From Mumia xiangluensis (GTDB lineage Bacteria; Actinomycetota; Actinomycetes; Propionibacteriales; Nocardioidaceae), in the NCBI RefSeq assembly GCF_010994095.1, contig NZ_WJYO01000003.1, positions 372,001 to 436,000 of the forward strand: a stretch of 64,000 bases of DNA. Direction: 5' to 3'. This document shows positions 8,282 to 16,774 of this stretch, in pieces. The notes beneath the pieces were generated by a model. The model was not told the origin of the DNA. It searched no databases and saw only the letters and a program-made list of their open reading frames with translations. The stretch's first letter is position 1, and the number at the start of each line of letters is the position of its first letter. A program made the translations under genes and the position numbers.

Positions 8282-9937
8282 CTACCTGTTGCGACGGTCG
8301 TTGTGGTCCTCAAGGCCCAACAGCCCCACCGAGCGCTCCCGCATCTCGACCTTGCGGATCTTGCCGGTGACGGTCATCGGGAACTCGTCGACCACCACGA
8401 CGTACCGCGGGATCTTGTGCCGCGCGAGGCGACCGGCGCAGAACTCGCGCACCGCGTCGGCGTCCAGCGGGGCCGCGCCCTCGCGCAGGCGCACCCAGGC
8501 GCACAGCTCCTCGCCGTACCGCTCGTCGGGCACGCCCACGACCGAGACGTCGGCGACGTCGGGGTGGGCGTAGAGGAACTCCTCGATCTCGCGCGGGTAC
8601 AGGTTCTCGCCGCCGCGGATGACCATGTCCTTGATCCGGCCGACGATGTTCGCGTAGCCGTCCTCGCGCATCACGGCGAGGTCGCCGGTGTGCATCCAGC
8701 CGTCGTCGTCGATGGCGTCGGCCGTCTTGTCCGGGTCGCTCCAGTACCCGAGCATCACCGAGTAGCCGCGCGTGCACAGCTCGCCGTCCTCGCCGCGCGG
8801 GACCGTGGTGCCGGTGACCGGGTCGACCACCTTCACCTCGACGTGCGGGTGGACCCGACCGACGGTCGCGGTCCGTCGCTCGACGTCGTCGTCGGGGCGG
8901 GTCTGCATCGACACGGGCGAGGTCTCGGTCATCCCGTACGCGATCGACACCTCGCTCATGTGCATCTCCGTCATGCAGCGCTTCATCACCTCGACCGGGC
9001 ACGGGGAGCCGGCCATGATGCCCGTACGGAGCGAGCTCAGGTCGTACGACGAGAAGCCGGGGAGGTCCTGCTCCGCGATGAACATCGTCGGCACGCCGTA
9101 CAGCGCCGTGCAGCGCTCGTCCTGCACCGCCTTCAGCGTCGCCGCCGGCTCGAAGGTCGGCGCGGGATAGACCATCGTGGCGCCGTGCGTGGTGCAGCCG
9201 AGGTTGCCCATGACCATGCCGAAGCAGTGGTACAGCGGGACCGGGATGCACAGACGGTCGTGCTCGCTGAAGCCGATCGTCTCGGTGGTGAAGTAGCCGT
9301 TGTTGAGGATGTTGCGGTGGCTGAGCGTCGCACCCTTGGGGAAGCCCGTGGTGCCGGACGTGTACTGGATGTTGATCGGGTCGTCGGGACTCAGCTCCGC
9401 CATCCGCGTCGCGACCGCGTCGTCCGGTTGGGACGCGCCCGCGGCGACGAGCGCATCCCACGAGTCCGTGCCGATCTCGACGACGTCGGTGAGCGTCGGG
9501 CACTCCGGACGGACGGACTCGATCATGCCGCGGTAGTCGCTGTCCTTGTAGGACACGGCGGAGACGATGAGGCGCATCCCGGACTGGTTCACGACGTACG
9601 CGAGCTCGTGCGTGCGGTAGGCGGGGTTGACGTTGACGAGGATCGCGCCGACCTTTGCCGTCGCGTACTGGAGCAGGGTCCACTCGGCGCACGTCGGCGA
9701 CCAGATGCCGACCCGGTCGCCCTGGGCGATACCACGAGCGAGCAGCCCTCGGGCGAGCGCGTTCACGTCGGCGTCGAGCTCGGGATACGTCCAGCGCCTC
9801 CCCGTCCACGCCTCCACGAGGGCTTCGCGGTCGCCGACACGGGCGACGGTCCGCTCGAGGTTCGCGCCGATGGTGTCACCGAGGAGGGCGACATCGTCGG
9901 GGCCGGAGGCGTACGAAGGCGATGTGACCGGCGTCAT
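8282..9937 (-). CDS. AMP-binding acyl-CoA synthetase (551 aa)
   Basis: Activates a carboxylic acid, probably medium- or long-chain, to its CoA thioester through an acyl adenylate. The P-loop-like motif [11 protein letters not shown], the YGMTETSP motif, GYW and the C-terminal [20 protein letters not shown] and TGKIRK (catalytic Lys) motifs are all present. The closest named groups are FadD35/AcsA-like actinobacterial enzymes. The start is the ATG at 9937 ([15 protein letters not shown]); the longer upstream frame lacks sensible sequence. It is 9 bases from the yihY-like GTG and probably cotranscribed. Confidence 0.93.
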   Translation of the reverse strand: MTPVTSPSYASGPDDVALLGDTIGANLERTVARVGDREALVEAWTGRRWTYPELDADVNALARGLLARGIAQGDRVGIWSPTCAEWTLLQYATAKVGAILVNVNPAYRTHELAYVVNQSGMRLIVSAVSYKDSDYRGMIESVRPECPTLTDVVEIGTDSWDALVAAGASQPDDAVATRMAELSPDDPINIQYTSGTTGFPKGATLSHRNILNNGYFTTETIGFSEHDRLCIPVPLYHCFGMVMGNLGCTTHGATMVYPAPTFEPAATLKAVQDERCTALYGVPTMFIAEQDLPGFSSYDLSSLRTGIMAGSPCPVEVMKRCMTEMHMSEVSIAYGMTETSPVSMQTRPDDDVERRTATVGRVHPHVEVKVVDPVTGTTVPRGEDGELCTRGYSVMLGYWSDPDKTADAIDDDGWMHTGDLAVMREDGYANIVGRIKDMVIRGGENLYPREIEEFLYAHPDVADVSVVGVPDERYGEELCAWVRLREGAAPLDADAVREFCAGRLARHKIPRYVVVVDEFPMTVTGKIRKVEMRERSVGLLGLEDHNDRRNR

Positions 9938-9956
9938 ACCGGCGAGTGTAGGTCGG

Positions 9957-10340
9957 TCAGTTGCAGGCGCAGAGACAGAACGGGTGACCGGCGGGATCGG
10001 CGTACACCCGGAACCCGCGCTCCCCCGTCTCGGCCGGCGGCTCGACCGGGTCGAGCGGCGTCGCCCCGAGCGAGACTGCCAGCGCGTGCGGGGCGGCGTA
10101 CGACTCCACCGCGAGGTCGAGGTGCGCCTGCTGAGGCACGCCGTCGGGCCACTGCGGCGGCTCGTGCCCCTCCACCCGCTGGAACGCGAGGGTCGACCCG
10201 TGGCCGTCCAGCTCGGCCCAGGCATCGGTGCTGTCCTCGGCGACGGGCACGCCGAGCAGCCTCCCGTAGAACCGCGCCAGCGCGAGCGGGTCGGGACAGT
10301 CGAGCACGTACGCGCCGAGGCGGACGCCGGTGCCGCTCAT
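9957..10340 (-). CDS. VOC (glyoxalase/dioxygenase-like) family protein (127 aa)
   Basis: One vicinal-oxygen-chelate domain. It starts [26 protein letters not shown], a typical first beta-alpha-beta module, and ends [13 protein letters not shown], the usual DPxGHPFCL close. Putative metal ligands are His and Glu in QAHLDLAV and the terminal DPAGHPF module. The reaction cannot be assigned. The ATG at 10340 overlaps the TGA of the 54-residue gene (ATGA). Confidence 0.85.
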   Translation of the reverse strand: MSGTGVRLGAYVLDCPDPLALARFYGRLLGVPVAEDSTDAWAELDGHGSTLAFQRVEGHEPPQWPDGVPQQAHLDLAVESYAAPHALAVSLGATPLDPVEPPAETGERGFRVYADPAGHPFCLCACN

Positions 10341-10501
10341 ACGGCGCAGCCCATCGCGCGGATCGGACGTCCCGCGGCACGGACGACGGCGCCGGCGGCC
10401 CGGGTCGGAGCAGGTCGTCGGGCAGCGCTGCGCGTCCTGCGGTGGCGCTCCTCGCGCTCGACCATGTCGGCGGTGATCAGGTAAGCGGCCCACGGATGCA
10501 T
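10337..10501 (-). CDS. Small conserved-looking protein, 54 residues
   Basis: The ATG at 10501 follows a strong ribosome-binding site (GAGGAGG, 6 bases upstream), and the TGA at 10337 overlaps the VOC gene start by 4 bases. The protein begins MHPWAAYLITADMVERE and continues as an Arg-rich tail. Short actinobacterial proteins with similar N termini (MNPYLSYQIA...) are common, but their role is unknown. It is the first gene of the VOC unit and faces a CGNR regulator across a promoter region with two inverted repeats. Confidence 0.65.
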   Translation of the reverse strand: MHPWAAYLITADMVEREERHRRTRSAARRPAPTRAAGAVVRAAGRPIRAMGCAV

Positions 10502-10518
10502 GACGGCCTCCTCGTGCG

Positions 10519-10547
10519 GTAACTGATGTACTCATTTTGCCAGTTAC
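10519..10547. promoter_or_regulatory. Inverted repeat 1 in divergent promoter (GTAACTG-N15-CAGTTAC)
   Basis: A perfect 7-bp inverted repeat with a 15-bp spacer lies 18 bases upstream of the small gene start. It is a candidate operator for the divergent CGNR regulator. Its half-site resembles that of the second repeat (GYAACY). Confidence 0.5.
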
Positions 10548-10558
10548 GCGTCCGGTCC

Positions 10559-10587
10559 GCAACCAGTGAACGCGTTATGCTGGTTGC
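10559..10587. promoter_or_regulatory. Inverted repeat 2 and -10 box of the CGNR gene
   Basis: GCAACCAG-N13-CTGGTTGC is a perfect 8-bp inverted repeat ending one base before the CGNR ATG. The -10-like TATGCT (10576-10581) sits inside it, exactly 6 bases before the ATG, implying leaderless transcription that a protein bound here would block. The centre is 40 bp from repeat 1. Confidence 0.6.
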
Positions 10588-11055
10588 ATGAGTGCGTATG
10601 CCGCGGCAGGCACCGATCCTGCGGATCGCGTGGTCGCCTTCCTCAACACCCTCGACGTCGAGGACGACGTCGACGCGCTCGGTTCCGTCGACGAGTACGT
10701 CGCGTGGTCCGGGCAGGACCAGACCCGCACGACGCTGGCGCGGGCTCGCCGGCTGCGCGACCACCTGCGGGCCGCGGCCGCCGGCGAGGCGACGCCCGCA
10801 CCACCGCTGCGGGTCGAGGTCGAGGTCGTCGTCGACGGCGGCGCAGGCATCGTCGGGACGGACGTCGTCGCCGAGGTCGCCGCAGCCGCCGCCACGCTCG
10901 CGATCGAGGGACGGCTCGGTCGCGTCAAGATCTGCCCTGCGGACGACTGCCGCTGGGCGTTCTACGACCGATCGAAGAACCAGTCGCGCCAGTGGTGCTC
11001 GATGAAGGTGTGCGGCAACCGCGCGAAGGTCCGCACGCACCGCGAGCGCCACTGA
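10588..11055 (+). CDS. CGNR zinc-finger (ABATE-domain) regulator (155 aa)
   Basis: An N-terminal ABATE-like helical domain is followed by the C-terminal zinc finger CPADDCRWAFYDRSKNQSRQ...CSMKVCGNRAKVRTHRERH, which contains the CGNR signature. These proteins are treated as stress-linked transcription regulators. The start at 10588 is supported by a TATGCT box 6 bases upstream and no Shine-Dalgarno, so the mRNA is probably leaderless. The overlapping inverted repeat suggests autoregulation and control of the divergent small gene / VOC unit. Confidence 0.88.
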   Translation: MSAYAAAGTDPADRVVAFLNTLDVEDDVDALGSVDEYVAWSGQDQTRTTLARARRLRDHLRAAAAGEATPAPPLRVEVEVVVDGGAGIVGTDVVAEVAAAAATLAIEGRLGRVKICPADDCRWAFYDRSKNQSRQWCSMKVCGNRAKVRTHRERH

Positions 11056-11089
11056 CCCAGGGGACGCGGCGCGAGCTGGAGCGTGCCGG

Positions 11090-11560
11090 TCAGCCGAGGT
11101 CGGCGTGCTTGCGGACGCCCGCGACGACGTCGTCGAACCGCGCACGGTCCAGCACCGCACCCTCGCGGCGTACGGCGGAAGGGTCGACGGTGATCAGCCG
11201 GTCGAGCCGCACCTCGCTGGGGCGCCCTTGCCGATCCCACCCGCCGGAGCCGATGTCGAGCCAGTGCCGTCCCCAGCGGGCCTCGTCGGCGGCGTCGCGG
11301 TCGTGGTCCTTGCTGGTGAGCATCACCGCGACGAGGGACGCGCCCCGCCTGCCGACGATGAGCACCGGCCGGTCCTTGCCCTGCCGGGGGTCGTCCTCGT
11401 ACGGGACCCACGTCCACACGATCTCACCCGGGTCCGGACGACCGTCCGGGTTCGGGTCGTACGTCATGTCGAGCGACCCCGACGCGGCGCGCGAGGCAGG
11501 TCGGCGCGTGGGCACCAGCGACGAGACGAGGCGGCTGAGGACGTCGCGCGTACGAGGCAT
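11090..11560 (-). CDS. PemK/MazF-like toxin-family protein, no visible antitoxin (156 aa)
   Basis: The core PDPGEIVWTWVPYEDDPRQGKDRPVLIVGR, followed by VAVMLTSKDH, is the PemK/MazF beta-barrel fold that in toxins cleaves mRNA. An N-terminal extension of about 45 Arg/Pro-rich residues precedes it. No small antitoxin gene adjoins: the neighbours are a convergent CGNR gene and a divergent helicase-associated gene. It may be a solitary, host-adapted family member rather than an active toxin. Confidence 0.75.
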   Translation of the reverse strand: MPRTRDVLSRLVSSLVPTRRPASRAASGSLDMTYDPNPDGRPDPGEIVWTWVPYEDDPRQGKDRPVLIVGRRGASLVAVMLTSKDHDRDAADEARWGRHWLDIGSGGWDRQGRPSEVRLDRLITVDPSAVRREGAVLDRARFDDVVAGVRKHADLG

Positions 11561-11610
11561 GAGCCGAGCGTAGTGCCGGCCACGGCGAGCACCGGACTAC
11601 CGTGGGAGGG

Positions 11611-13476
11611 ATGACGACGTCCGACGAGGCTCCGCGCACGCTCGCGGAGGACCTCCGCGCCCGCAGCGACGACGCGCTGCAGGTCCTGGTGCGCGCGCGT
11701 CCGGACCTCGCGAACCCTCCCCCGTCGGACATCGGCCAGCTGGCGTCGCGCGCCGCGTCGCGTCCTTCGGTGCTGTGGGCGCTCGACCGCCTCGACACCG
11801 CGCACCTGTCGACGCTCGCGGCGATGGCGCTGCTCGACGCGCCGGTCACGCGGGCCGCGCTCGGGCGGCAGGTCGACGCCGAGGACGACCGGATCGCGGC
11901 GATCGTCGCACGCCTGCACGCGAGCGCGCTCGTGTGGGGACGACCGGACGAGTGGAACGTCGTCCGGGAGGCCCGCGACGCACTGCGCGGCTACGGACCA
12001 CGGGGACCGTACGACGGCCCGCCCGCCGTCCGCACGCGCGAGGTCGACGAGCGCCGCCTGCGCAACGCCAGCGCGGGCACCGTGATGGAGGTGCTCCAGC
12101 GCATCGAACAGCTCCTCGCAGCGTGGGGCGAGGCTCCGCCGCCCGTGCTGCGGTCCGGCGGCCGCGGCGTGCGCGACATCCGCAACGCGGCGGCCACGCT
12201 CGGGATCGACGTCGACCAGGTGGAGTTCCTGATCTCGGTCGCCGAGTCCGCACGCCTGCTCGGCCGAGCGCCCGACGACAGCGCCGGTGAGGTCTGGGCG
12301 CCGACGACCCGCTTCGACACCTGGAGGGACAGCCCGCCCGCGAGCCGCTGGGTCACCGTCGCCACGGCCTGGCTGTCGGGGCCCGGCCGCCGGATCCGCA
12401 CGCAGGTCCTGCGGACCCTGTCGTCGCTCGACGGCGCCGCGTACGCCGACGTGGACGACGTCGTCGACGCCGTGGCGTGGGCGGTGCCGCGGGCAGACGA
12501 CGACCGCGACCCGCTGGTCCGCCGTACCTTGGTCGAGGCGGGCTGGCTGGGAGTCGTGACGCTCGACGCGCTCAGCCCGGCGGGCGCAGGGCTCGGCCTC
12601 CCTGACGCAGCAGCCGTCGTCGAGGGGCTGCTCCCGTCGGCCGTCGACCACGTGCTCGTCCAGGCCGACCTGACGGCGGTCGCACCGGGTCCGCTCGAGC
12701 CGTCGGTCCGGGAGCGCCTGGAGGACGTCGCCGACGTCGAGTCCCGGGGCGGCGCGACCGTCTACCGGTTCACGTCGGACTCGATCCGCCGGGCTCTCGA
12801 CCGGGGCTGGCCCGCGAGCGAGATCCATGCCTTCGTGGAGCACGTCTCCGTGACACCCATCCCGCAACCGCTGACCTATCTCGTCGACGACACGGCCCGC
12901 CAGCACGGACGGCTGCGGATCGGCGACGCGACGGCGTACCTGCGCTCGGACGATCCGGCCGAGCTGGACGCGCTCCTCGCCGATCCCGCGCTCGGCCCGA
13001 TGCTGCACCGGATCGCTCCGACGGTCGCGGTCAGCGCAGTGCGGCCCGAGATGCTCACCGAACGGCTCGCGACCGCAGGGCACCGTCCGGTCGACGAGGA
13101 GCCGGGCGGTGTGCTGCGGGTGCGGCGACGCGACGTGCGCCGTGCCGAGGTGGTCGACGTCGACCACCGGGCCCCGGGCGATCCCGCCGACATCGTCCGC
13201 GCGATCCGCGCGGGCGAGCTCGCAGCGACCCTGCGGCCGAGGGACGGTCGTGACGAGGTCCGCGGATCGCTCGCCACCATGGCCCAGCTGCGCGAGGCCG
13301 CCGAGGCGCAGCAGCGGATGTGGGTCGCCTACATGGACCAGGCCGGCACCCGCACCGAGCGCGTCGTCGAGCCCCTCCGCGTCGACGCGGGCTGGCTCAC
13401 GGCGTTCGACCACCGGACGCAGAAGGTGCAGCGCTTCGCGGTCCACCGGATCGTGCAGGTAGCGTCCGCACCGTGA
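11611..13476 (+). CDS. Helicase-associated (helicase C-terminal-domain family) protein (621 aa)
   Basis: Long Ala/Arg-rich protein of the actinobacterial family found beside XPB helicases. The C-terminal part (IRAGELAATLRPRD... then WVAYMDQAGTRTERVVEPLRV...GWLTAFDHRTQKVQRF) resembles the WYL-like module. No Walker motifs are visible, so it is not itself an ATPase. It probably partners the XPB helicase at 15075. The ATG at 11611 follows TACCGT at 7 bases and a GGGAGGG stretch. Confidence 0.8.
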   Translation: MTTSDEAPRTLAEDLRARSDDALQVLVRARPDLANPPPSDIGQLASRAASRPSVLWALDRLDTAHLSTLAAMALLDAPVTRAALGRQVDAEDDRIAAIVARLHASALVWGRPDEWNVVREARDALRGYGPRGPYDGPPAVRTREVDERRLRNASAGTVMEVLQRIEQLLAAWGEAPPPVLRSGGRGVRDIRNAAATLGIDVDQVEFLISVAESARLLGRAPDDSAGEVWAPTTRFDTWRDSPPASRWVTVATAWLSGPGRRIRTQVLRTLSSLDGAAYADVDDVVDAVAWAVPRADDDRDPLVRRTLVEAGWLGVVTLDALSPAGAGLGLPDAAAVVEGLLPSAVDHVLVQADLTAVAPGPLEPSVRERLEDVADVESRGGATVYRFTSDSIRRALDRGWPASEIHAFVEHVSVTPIPQPLTYLVDDTARQHGRLRIGDATAYLRSDDPAELDALLADPALGPMLHRIAPTVAVSAVRPEMLTERLATAGHRPVDEEPGGVLRVRRRDVRRAEVVDVDHRAPGDPADIVRAIRAGELAATLRPRDGRDEVRGSLATMAQLREAAEAQQRMWVAYMDQAGTRTERVVEPLRVDAGWLTAFDHRTQKVQRFAVHRIVQVASAP

Positions 13477-14324
13477 CCGACCACGCCCTGGTGGCCGACG
13501 AGGCCGATCTCCCTGCCCTGCCCGCGACGAGCTTCTACGAGCGGGTTGGCGCGCGCGCGTTCCTCTCCACCGCAGCCACGGAGAGCCCGTGGGACGCGCA
13601 GGCCCAGCACGGCGGGCCACCGGCGGCGCTGCTCACGCGTGCGATCGAGGACAGCGTGGCGGGTGAGGGTCTGGCGATCGGCAAGATCGACCTGGACTTC
13701 CTCGGGCCGATCCCCCAGGGCACGTGCGAGATCGAGGTGACGACGCTGCGCCCGGGGCGACGCGTGCGCCTCGTCCAGGCGGTGCTCTCGTGCGAGGGCC
13801 GCCCCGCCGTCGGGGCACGGGCGTGGCTCGTCTCGTACGACGCCGGCCGCGCACCCCGTACGGGCGCCGAGGTGGTGCCACCCGCGCTTCCCGGCCCCCA
13901 GCCCCAGCCTCCGATGCCCGGCGCGGCACCGGAGTGGGGGTACGGCCGCGCGATCGAGTGGCGCTACGTCAGCGGCGGGCTGTCCGGCCAGGCGCCGGTC
14001 GCCGCCGACGGCGTCACGCGCGCGTGGATGCGCGTCCGGGTGCCGCTCGTCGCAGGCGAGCCCACCTCGGACCTCCAGCGGCTGATGGTGATCGCCGACT
14101 CCGCGAACGGGGTCAGCGCCAGGCTGCCCTTCAGCGACTGGCTGTTCATCCCGCCGGGTCTCGGGGTCACGGCCGGACGACCGCCCTCGTCGGAGTGGAT
14201 GCTGCTCGAGGCGTCGTCGTGGAGCGAGACGCGAGGCACCGGGGTGGCTCACGCGCGGGTCCTGGACAGCGAAGGGCTGTGTGCGTTCGTCGCCCAGCCG
14301 CTCCTGGTGGCGCCGCGCGGCTGA
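13473..14324 (+). CDS. Thioesterase family protein, double hotdog (283 aa)
   Basis: Acyl-CoA thioesterase-like protein of the TesB/DUF4442-type double-hotdog family. The N-terminal hotdog has WDAQAQHGGPPAALL, the typical H-GG-P segment around the active site. A second hotdog begins near residue 160 (RAWMRVRVPLVAGE). The GTG at 13473 overlaps the previous stop and has TAGCGT 7 bases upstream. The natural acyl substrate is unknown. Confidence 0.85.
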   Translation: MTDHALVADEADLPALPATSFYERVGARAFLSTAATESPWDAQAQHGGPPAALLTRAIEDSVAGEGLAIGKIDLDFLGPIPQGTCEIEVTTLRPGRRVRLVQAVLSCEGRPAVGARAWLVSYDAGRAPRTGAEVVPPALPGPQPQPPMPGAAPEWGYGRAIEWRYVSGGLSGQAPVAADGVTRAWMRVRVPLVAGEPTSDLQRLMVIADSANGVSARLPFSDWLFIPPGLGVTAGRPPSSEWMLLEASSWSETRGTGVAHARVLDSEGLCAFVAQPLLVAPRG

Positions 14325-14341
14325 CCCCCTCGCGGAAGCCA

Positions 14342-14380
14342 ACACCCTCGCGTCGTCGGGGGGAACAACAGCGAGGGTGT
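14342..14380 (+). terminator. Hairpin after the thioesterase gene
   Basis: ACACCCTCGC (14342-14351) pairs perfectly with GCGAGGGTGT (14371-14380) across a 19-base loop, 17 bases after the stop. There is no U-run, as often in actinobacteria. A GTAAC-N13-GTTAC dyad follows at 14384-14406, before the next CGNR gene. Confidence 0.55.
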
Positions 14381-14490
14381 GGAGTAACAGGCATTAGCAC
14401 CGTTACCAATTACAGGGTACGTGCGGCCCCGTCAGGTCCAAAGTGATGTGCGCCGCTTACGCCGGAGGTGGCCGCGGTTACGATTGGGCG

Positions 14491-15078
14491 ATGGACTTCG
14501 TGGGGTACGCCGAGCGCGCCGCGATGCTCGCCAACACACCGTTCAGCTCCGTCGACGAGGTCCGCGCACACCTGGCCGATCGCGAGTGGCTCGTGCCGCA
14601 GGTCACCGAGCGCGACGTCCGCGCTCTCCAGCGTTTCCAGCGCCGGCTCCGCACCGTGTTCGAGAACGGCGACGCCGGGCATCCCGACGGCGCGATCGGT
14701 GCGCTCAACACCCTTCTTGCCGCGCACCGGATCACGCCGCTCATCGTGCCGACCGACGCAGCAGGCACCGACTCCGGGCGTACGGCGAGCGGCTGGCGGC
14801 TGCACGTCGCCGACCGCGCCGCGACGGTGGCGGACCTGCTCGTGGCCGAGTCACTGATGGGTCTCTCGATCCTCGTCTGCGACCTCGGCCCCAACCGCCT
14901 GGGCGTGTGCGCCTCGAGCACCTGCTCCACCGCGTTCGTCGACACCTCCCCCAACCACTCCCGTCGCTACTGCTCGGACCGCTGCTCCTCCCGGTCGAAC
15001 GTCGCCGCATACCGGGCGCGGAAGAAGGCGGGCACCCGTTCGGTTGTCCGAAGGAGACCGACCGAAGGAGACGCATGA
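14491..15078 (+). CDS. CGNR-type zinc-finger protein (195 aa)
   Basis: ABATE-type N-terminal domain and a C-terminal zinc finger: CASSTCSTAFVDTSPNHSRRYCSDRCSSRSNVAAYRARKK. The CGNR tetrad is replaced by CSSRSN, a common subfamily variant. Probable stress-linked regulator. The ATG at 14491 has TACGAT exactly 6 bases upstream, so a leaderless transcript is likely. Its stop overlaps the XPB start (ATGA), tying it to the helicase. Confidence 0.85.
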   Translation: MDFVGYAERAAMLANTPFSSVDEVRAHLADREWLVPQVTERDVRALQRFQRRLRTVFENGDAGHPDGAIGALNTLLAAHRITPLIVPTDAAGTDSGRTASGWRLHVADRAATVADLLVAESLMGLSILVCDLGPNRLGVCASSTCSTAFVDTSPNHSRRYCSDRCSSRSNVAAYRARKKAGTRSVVRRRPTEGDA

Positions 15079-16709
15079 CCGGCGGCCCGCTGATCGTCCA
15101 GTCCGACAAGACCCTCCTGCTCGAGGTCGACCACGAGCAGGCCGCGGAGTGCCGCCGCGCCATCGCCCCCTTCGCGGAGCTCGAGCGATCGCCCGAGCAC
15201 ATCCACACGTATCGCATCACGCCGTTGGGCCTGTGGAACGCACGCGCCGCCGGCCACGACGCCGAGCAGGTCGTCGACGCCCTGATGGACTTCTCGCGCT
15301 ACCCGGTCCCCCATGCGCTGCTCGTCGACGTCGCGGAGACGATGGCCCGCTACGGGCGGCTGCGTCTGGAGAAGCACCCCGTGCACGGCCTGGTCCTCGT
15401 GACGACCGACCGTCCCGTGCTCGAGGAGGTCGTCCGGGCGAAGCGCATCCAGGGCATGCTCGGCGAACGGCTCGACCCCGACACCGTCGCGGTCCACCCG
15501 AGCGAGCGGGGCGCGCTGAAGCAGGCGCTGCTGAAGGTCGGCTGGCCCGCGGAGGACCTCGCCGGGTACGTCGACGGCGAGGCTCACCCGATCGACCTGT
15601 CCGACGGCGACTGGCACCTGCGCCCGTACCAGGCCGAGGCGGTCGAGTCGTTCTGGCACGGTGGTTCCGGCGTGGTGGTCCTCCCCTGCGGTGCCGGGAA
15701 GACGATCGTCGGTGCGGGGGCGATGGCCCAGGCACGCTCCACGACGCTGATCCTGGTGACGAACACCGTCTCGGCGCGGCAGTGGAAGGAAGAGCTCCTC
15801 AAGCGCACGACGCTGACCGAGGACGAGATCGGCGAGTACTCGGGCGCCAAGAAGGAGATCCGGCCCGTCACCATCGCGACGTACCAGGTGATGACGACAC
15901 GCCGGAAGGGCGTCTACCAGCACCTCGAGCTGTTCGATGCCCGGGACTGGGGCCTCATCGTGTACGACGAGGTGCACCTGCTCCCCGCCCCGATCTTCCG
16001 GATGACCGCCGACCTGCAGGCCCGCCGCCGCATCGGGCTCACCGCGACGCTGGTCCGCGAGGACGGCCACGAGGGCGACGTGTTCAGCCTGATCGGCCCC
16101 AAGAGGTACGACGCGCCGTGGAAGGACATCGAGGCACAGGGCTACATCGCGCCCGCCGACTGCGTCGAGGTCCGCGTGACCCTCGATGATTCCGAGCGGA
16201 TCGTGTACGCCACCGCCGAGGCCGACGTGCGCTACCGTCTGGCCGCATCGACCGCCCGCAAGACCGAGGTCGTCGAGCGGCTCGTGGAGAAGCACCGCGG
16301 TGAGCCGACGCTCGTGATCGGCCAGTACATCGACCAGCTCGACGAGCTCGCCGAGCGGCTCGGTGCCCCCGTGATCAAGGGTGAGACCTCGGTGAAGGAG
16401 CGGGAAGCGCTGTTTGCGGCGTTCCGCGCCGGCGAGATCGACCTGCTCGTCGTCTCGAAGGTCGCCAACTTCTCGGTCGACCTGCCGGAGGCGTCGGTGG
16501 CGATCCAGGTGTCGGGCTCGTTCGGGTCACGCCAGGAGGAGGCACAGCGGCTCGGACGGCTGCTCCGGCCGAAGGGCGACGGCCGTACCGCCCGCTTCTA
16601 CGCGGTGGTCGCGCGCGACACCGTGGACGCGGAGTTCGCCCAGCACCGCCAGCGGTTCCTGGCCGAGCAAGGCTACGCCTACCGGATCGTGGACTCCGAC
16701 GACGTCTGA
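15075..16709 (+). CDS. XPB/Ssl2-type DNA repair helicase (544 aa)
   Basis: Superfamily 2 3'-5' helicase of the bacterial XPB group, linked to DNA repair. An N-terminal helicase-associated domain occupies about residues 1-170. Motif I is CGAGKT (205-210), motif II DEVH (298-301), motif III TATLVRED, and motif VI is QEEAQRLGRLLRPK. The ATG at 15075 has a strong GAAGGAG site and overlaps the CGNR stop. It is functionally linked to the helicase-associated gene at 11611. Confidence 0.93.
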   Translation: MTGGPLIVQSDKTLLLEVDHEQAAECRRAIAPFAELERSPEHIHTYRITPLGLWNARAAGHDAEQVVDALMDFSRYPVPHALLVDVAETMARYGRLRLEKHPVHGLVLVTTDRPVLEEVVRAKRIQGMLGERLDPDTVAVHPSERGALKQALLKVGWPAEDLAGYVDGEAHPIDLSDGDWHLRPYQAEAVESFWHGGSGVVVLPCGAGKTIVGAGAMAQARSTTLILVTNTVSARQWKEELLKRTTLTEDEIGEYSGAKKEIRPVTIATYQVMTTRRKGVYQHLELFDARDWGLIVYDEVHLLPAPIFRMTADLQARRRIGLTATLVREDGHEGDVFSLIGPKRYDAPWKDIEAQGYIAPADCVEVRVTLDDSERIVYATAEADVRYRLAASTARKTEVVERLVEKHRGEPTLVIGQYIDQLDELAERLGAPVIKGETSVKEREALFAAFRAGEIDLLVVSKVANFSVDLPEASVAIQVSGSFGSRQEEAQRLGRLLRPKGDGRTARFYAVVARDTVDAEFAQHRQRFLAEQGYAYRIVDSDDV

Positions 16710-16740
16710 CGATGACATTCGTCCCTCGAGCGGGTCCACC

Positions 16741-16766
16741 CTCTCGTACCGGACCCGCTACGAGAG
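16741..16766. promoter_or_regulatory. Perfect inverted repeat CTCTCGTA-N10-TACGAGAG
   Basis: Two 8-bp arms flank a 10-bp spacer, 8 bases upstream of the ATG at 16775 and immediately before its ribosome-binding site. It may be an operator, or a hairpin that limits readthrough from XPB. No U-tract follows. Confidence 0.5.
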
Positions 16767-16774
16767 GACTCCGC

